NCBI RefSeq assembly: GCF_000525775.1
Contig: NZ_JALU01000003.1
Span: 1 to 64,000 of the forward strand
Length of the DNA: 64,000 bases
Origin: Mogibacterium timidum ATCC 33093
GTDB lineage: Bacteria > Bacillota > Clostridia > Peptostreptococcales > Anaerovoracaceae
Direction: 5' to 3'
The notes under the pieces are model-generated. The model searched no databases. It saw nothing but the letters and a program-made list of their open reading frames with translations, and had not been told where the DNA came from. The translations under genes and the position numbers were made by a program. Shown piece after piece: positions 60,603-64,000 of this stretch; position 1 is the first letter of the stretch; each line of letters starts with the position of its first letter.

Positions 60603-60758
60603 TTAAACGCCCCATTTTAGGAAATGACTCAGATATTCTTTAAACCCATCAAGATTCAGCAACCAACATATCGTTATGATTACTGCCATTATAAAGAAGG
60701 CACAATTGATGCGTTTGATATGCTGTTTTTCAGTCTTTATTTCCTTATTATCATTCAC
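60603..60758 (-). CDS. Small membrane protein (51 aa) coupled to trpS
   Basis: GTG at 60758 overlaps the trpS stop (GTGA). The 51-codon frame starts MNDNKEIKTEKQHIKR, continues with one hydrophobic helix (FFIMAVIITICWLL) and ends in KWGV before a TAA. A terminator follows 22 nt later, so it closes the transcript cleanly. I do not recognise a family. The coupling, codon use and clean single-helix layout argue that it is real. Confidence 0.6.
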   Translation of the reverse strand: MNDNKEIKTEKQHIKRINCAFFIMAVIITICWLLNLDGFKEYLSHFLKWGV

Positions 60759-61843
60759 ATATCCACTTTATCTAAATTATAATCCTCTGCCCACTGATTA
60801 AAGTAGTCGATCTGCATAGCCTTCTTCATCTTGTCCAATGTCTGTTCTGCCTCTGCATTGGCCTTCTCTGTACCCTTGCGTAATACGTCTACAACAACCT
60901 CCGGATGCTCCTCGTAGTATGCGCGCCTCTCGCGGATCGGCACGAGGAATTCATTAAGCACCTTGAGCAGGAACTTCTTGACCTTTACATCACCGAGTCC
61001 GCCGCGTCTGTAGTGTGACTTGAGCTCATCGAGATTCTTGTACTCAGGCAGGTATTTCTCGAAAGAATCGGATTGCACTAACGCATCCAGATATGTGAAT
61101 ACAGTGTTGCCCTCGACCTGGCCGGGATCCTCGATCCTGATGTGGTTAGGATCCGTGTACATGCTCATAACCTTGATCCTGAGCTCCTCCTCGCTGTCGG
61201 AGAGGTAGATAGTGTTGCCGAGCGACTTGCTCATCTTGGCCTGTCCATCCGTTCCCGGCAGTCTCAGACAAGCCTTGTTGTCCGGCAGATATATCTCCGG
61301 CTCGACAAGCACTTCGCCGTACGTAGCGTTGAACTTGCGGACAATCTCGCGGCACTGCTCGATCATCGGTTCCTGATCCTCGCCAACCGGAACGATAGTA
61401 CCCATAAACGCCGTGATATCCGAAGCCTGACTGATAGGATATGTAAAGAATCCGACCGGCAGATTGGCCTCAAATCCGCGCATCTTGATCTCGTTCTTGA
61501 CAGTTGGATTGCGCTGAACTCTGGCGACTGTGACAAGGTTCATGTAGTACATCGTCATCTCGTGCAGCGCCGGGATCTTAGACTGGATAAATATAGTTGT
61601 GCGGTCCGGGTCGATTCCGATTGACAGATAATCCATCGTAACCTGCAGTACGCTCTCGCGCACCTTCTCAGGATTATCCGCATTGTCAGTCAGCGCCTGC
61701 GCATCTGCAATCATGATGAACATCTTGTCGATGCTCGGGTCTTCCTGCAGGATGAGTCTCTGTCTGAGAGAACCCACGTAATGTCCGATATGAAGCCTGC
61801 CGGTGGGTCTGTCACCGGTCAATACGATTTTATCTTTAGCCAT
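60755..61843 (-). CDS. trpS: Tryptophanyl-tRNA synthetase
   Basis: The 362-residue class I synthetase charges tRNA-Trp. HIGH-type motif is PTGRLHIGHYVGS (residues ~12-24), KMSKS motif is GQAKMSKSLGN, with MIADAQALTDN and PVGEDQEPMIEQCREIVRKF. No T-box leader is seen in the 150 nt upstream. A 51-codon ORF overlaps its stop. Confidence 0.97.
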   Translation of the reverse strand: MAKDKIVLTGDRPTGRLHIGHYVGSLRQRLILQEDPSIDKMFIMIADAQALTDNADNPEKVRESVLQVTMDYLSIGIDPDRTTIFIQSKIPALHEMTMYYMNLVTVARVQRNPTVKNEIKMRGFEANLPVGFFTYPISQASDITAFMGTIVPVGEDQEPMIEQCREIVRKFNATYGEVLVEPEIYLPDNKACLRLPGTDGQAKMSKSLGNTIYLSDSEEELRIKVMSMYTDPNHIRIEDPGQVEGNTVFTYLDALVQSDSFEKYLPEYKNLDELKSHYRRGGLGDVKVKKFLLKVLNEFLVPIRERRAYYEEHPEVVVDVLRKGTEKANAEAEQTLDKMKKAMQIDYFNQWAEDYNLDKVDM

Positions 61844-61997
61844 GTTATTACCTCTTATTTTCTAAATGCTTATATTGGATCCCGGATCTTGCGCCTGACA
61901 TATCTAATATATAAAGTGTAGCGGTCAGCACCACAACATTCGGCTTAGAACTGCTTTCTGCTGTTTGTGCGCTGCGATTAACACACTGCGGTATCAG

Positions 61998-62603
61998 TTA
62001 GCCGCGCCATCGCGTCCCATAGATAGCATCTTCGGTGGCAACTCCGTCCATGTATATGTCCGTATCCTCGAGCGGTATGTTGTCTGCAAGCAGCTTCTCA
62101 AAACAGATGGCCAGCTTGATGAAGCCTGCCGCTCTGAGGAATCTATCATAGTATCCTGCCCCGTGTCCGATTCTCCTCCCGTCCTCGGCACATGCCACAC
62201 ATGGAACAATAGCGAGATCGAACTCGTCTGTGGTTATCTCCTTAGCCTCCGGCAACGGTTCTCTGATGCCAAATGCTCCTCTTGTGAGCTCATCCCCCAG
62301 CTTGTATTCCTTGACAACCATCTCATGAGGACCGATGCAGAGTGGGATACCGACACGCTTTCCTTCAGCAAGTGCTTTATCTATAATAGCATCCGTAATC
62401 GGTTCGCCGGCCATGGACATGTAGCAAAATATAGTCCCTGCCGTCTTGTAAGCCGGAGATGCCGTCACCCGCTCGGCGATGCGCCTGCTCGCTTCTTCTA
62501 TATATTCAGAAGACAGCCCTTTGACAATCTCCCTGCACCTCGCCCTGAGAGCCCTTTTATTCTGTTGTATCTCCGCGCTCGTCGGGTTTCTATCTGTGTC
62601 CAC
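61998..62603 (-). CDS. 5-formyltetrahydrofolate cyclo-ligase
   Basis: The 201-residue enzyme converts 5-formyl-THF to 5,10-methenyl-THF with ATP. N-terminal NKRALRARCREI (phosphate loop), FCYMSMAGEPITDAII, GIREPLPEAKEI and RIGHGAGYYDRFL are the family motifs. It starts 19 nt after the MATE gene on the same strand. Confidence 0.95.
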   Translation of the reverse strand: MDTDRNPTSAEIQQNKRALRARCREIVKGLSSEYIEEASRRIAERVTASPAYKTAGTIFCYMSMAGEPITDAIIDKALAEGKRVGIPLCIGPHEMVVKEYKLGDELTRGAFGIREPLPEAKEITTDEFDLAIVPCVACAEDGRRIGHGAGYYDRFLRAAGFIKLAICFEKLLADNIPLEDTDIYMDGVATEDAIYGTRWRG

Positions 62604-62622
62604 TGCAGCTCCTTTTCTCCTA

Positions 62623-63990
62623 TTACAGTTTGCTGATAATATCCTTCTTGATCATTTTGGTATATATAATCGACATCGCAAGTCCGACGAACTCGGCGAT
62701 AACAAACGACCACCACACGATGTCGATGTTGCCTAACCTGGACAGCAGATATGCAGCCGGAAGCAGCACGACTAGCTGTCTCACAATTGAAATATTCATA
62801 CTGTATACACTCTTGCCGAGAGCCTGGAATACGCCTCCTCGCATAATCGAATATCCCGCCAGCGGGAATGCCAGCGACAGCACTCTCAGCTCGACAGTTC
62901 CGATCTTGAGCAGCCCAGGAGAAGCTGCGAAGAAACCCAGCAGCACGTTCGGAATTGCCCAGAATATTATCAGCCCGATTGACATTATGACTACTCCATA
63001 TATGGCAGCCAGCTTCATAGCCTGCTCCATCCGCTTGCGGTTGCGCGCACCGTAGTTGTAAGCGATGATAGGCACTATACCGTTGTTCATGCCGAAGACA
63101 GGCATGAAGATGAAGCTCTGCAGCTTGAAGTAAGCTCCAAAGGCCGCAACCGCTGTGGTTGTAAACGCCACCAGTATCTGATTGAGACCGAATACCATGA
63201 CCGAACCGACTGATTGCATGATAATCGACGGAATTCCAATTGCGTATATCTCCTTGATAGTTTTCCATCCCGGTCTGAAACGCTTGAAGCTGATGCGCAC
63301 CTCACGGTTCTTGGTAAGATTGAAGTATACACCCAACAAAGCACCGACCGTCTGTCCAAACACTGTCGCAACAGCTGCTCCTGCGATACCCATCTTAGGG
63401 GCACCGAGCAGCCCGAATATCAGAATCGGATCCATGATGATGTTGATAACTGCACCTGTGCTCTGAGTGATAAAGATGTAGATGGTCTTGCCTGTGCTCT
63501 GCAGGAGTCTCTCGATAGTAATCTGCAGGAATACCATGATAGACAGCCAGCAAACGATACTCAGGTATGTCTCCCCGTAGTCAATAATCTTCTGGTTGCC
63601 GGTCTGCATCGCCATAAACGGCTTAGCAAAAAATCCCACGATTATGAACAACACATACGTCACAAAGCAAAGGAAGATACCGTTTTCGGCTGTCGCATTT
63701 ACCTTACCGAAGCTCTTGGCTCCGAGGTAACGCGACATGAGAGCACTCATACCAACCGCTGTGCCTATACCAAACGCAATCATCATCGACTGGATAGGAA
63801 AGCATAGCGAAACAGCAGTCAACGCATCCTCGTCAATCTGCGCCACAAATATGCTGTCGACGATATTGTACAGTGACTGCACGAACATCGACACCATCAG
63901 CGGCACCGATAGCTTGATGATCAGCGGCGGTATGGCTGCGGTCCCCAGTATGTTTTCCTTTGTATCTATTGTATCTGTCTCTTTACCCAT
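62623..63990 (-). CDS. MATE-family efflux transporter (second copy)
   Basis: The 455-residue protein has 12 helices in two MatE repeats: IIKLSVPLMVSMFVQSLYNI, VDSIFVAQIDEDALTAVSLC, and in the second half GIPSIIMQSVGSVMVFGLNQ. It is more distant from the MATE protein at 43.5 kb than from DinF/NorM-like clostridial pumps by eye. ATG 63990 gives a good distance to the GGGGGG run; ATG 63993 is the alternative. The gene is complete, ending 10 nt from the window edge. Confidence 0.92.
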   Translation of the reverse strand: MGKETDTIDTKENILGTAAIPPLIIKLSVPLMVSMFVQSLYNIVDSIFVAQIDEDALTAVSLCFPIQSMMIAFGIGTAVGMSALMSRYLGAKSFGKVNATAENGIFLCFVTYVLFIIVGFFAKPFMAMQTGNQKIIDYGETYLSIVCWLSIMVFLQITIERLLQSTGKTIYIFITQSTGAVINIIMDPILIFGLLGAPKMGIAGAAVATVFGQTVGALLGVYFNLTKNREVRISFKRFRPGWKTIKEIYAIGIPSIIMQSVGSVMVFGLNQILVAFTTTAVAAFGAYFKLQSFIFMPVFGMNNGIVPIIAYNYGARNRKRMEQAMKLAAIYGVVIMSIGLIIFWAIPNVLLGFFAASPGLLKIGTVELRVLSLAFPLAGYSIMRGGVFQALGKSVYSMNISIVRQLVVLLPAAYLLSRLGNIDIVWWSFVIAEFVGLAMSIIYTKMIKKDIISKL

Positions 63991-64000
63991 CATCCCCCCT

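Overview
The window reads as chromosome of an anaerobic, low-to-mid GC Gram-positive bacterium (Bacillota, class Clostridia). Supporting signs are butyrate kinase, a (Re)-type citrate synthase, a short ThiC, ECF vitamin transporters, a TPP riboswitch with an intrinsic terminator, strong GGAGG ribosome sites, TTGACA/TATAAT promoters and a surface protein with an SPVTG sorting motif. A relative of Mogibacterium or the Eubacterium/Anaerovoracaceae group is plausible, but that is inference. I see no prophage, plasmid, rRNA or CRISPR. Most genes are on the minus strand.

Layout. 0-7 kb: peroxiredoxin ahpC with a promoter and a 13-codon upstream ORF; an unrecognised membrane transporter plus a cyclophilin-like protein, divergent from an XRE regulator; a Zn-type secondary alcohol dehydrogenase followed by a CobW-type metal GTPase. 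7-10.4 kb: riboswitch-controlled thiE-thiD-thiC. 10.4-15 kb: ecfA1-ecfA2-ecfT, the energising module for vitamin uptake, behind a consensus promoter and a structured, terminator-containing leader of no class I recognise. The last gene of this run is an in-frame fusion of tRNA m7G methyltransferase and an aminotransferase. 15-20.4 kb: ornithine cyclodeaminase family protein, a membrane-anchored EEP hydrolase, tRNA-Thr plus tuf, and butyrate kinase. 20.6-29.7 kb: purE-purF-purM-purN-purD-purL. 29.8-35 kb: a two-component system, a small K+ channel with a tiny membrane protein, and an OFA-type MFS carrier.

35-43.2 kb: a vitamin B6 region, with a SurE-isochorismatase fusion and a MocR regulator that lacks the PLP lysine. 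Divergent from these are an ECF S component and a pyridoxamine/pyridoxal kinase, followed by a GPH symporter, a glycerophosphodiesterase and a lysophospholipase. 43.5-48.9 kb: a TetR-MATE operon with a perfect autoregulatory palindrome, a sortase-anchored surface protein, and an amino-acid binding lipoprotein. 49.2-54.8 kb: (Re)-citrate synthase, aconitase, isocitrate dehydrogenase and an AEC permease, i.e. the oxidative half-TCA route to 2-oxoglutarate. 55-64 kb: a LytS/LytTR two-component system, a dicarboxylate/amino-acid symporter, an EFR1 flavodoxin-ferredoxin, trpS with a coupled 51-residue membrane protein, 5-formyl-THF cyclo-ligase and a second MATE pump.

The observations most worth a second look are: a roughly 115-nt element present twice (47.85 kb and 57.61 kb), each copy with its own promoter and a conserved hairpin; the leader in front of ecfA1; the TrmB-aminotransferase fusion; the SurE-isochorismatase fusion with its nucleophile Cys replaced by Ser; and the lysine-less MocR in the B6 salvage locus. 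All calls come from reading the sequence; no database search was possible.
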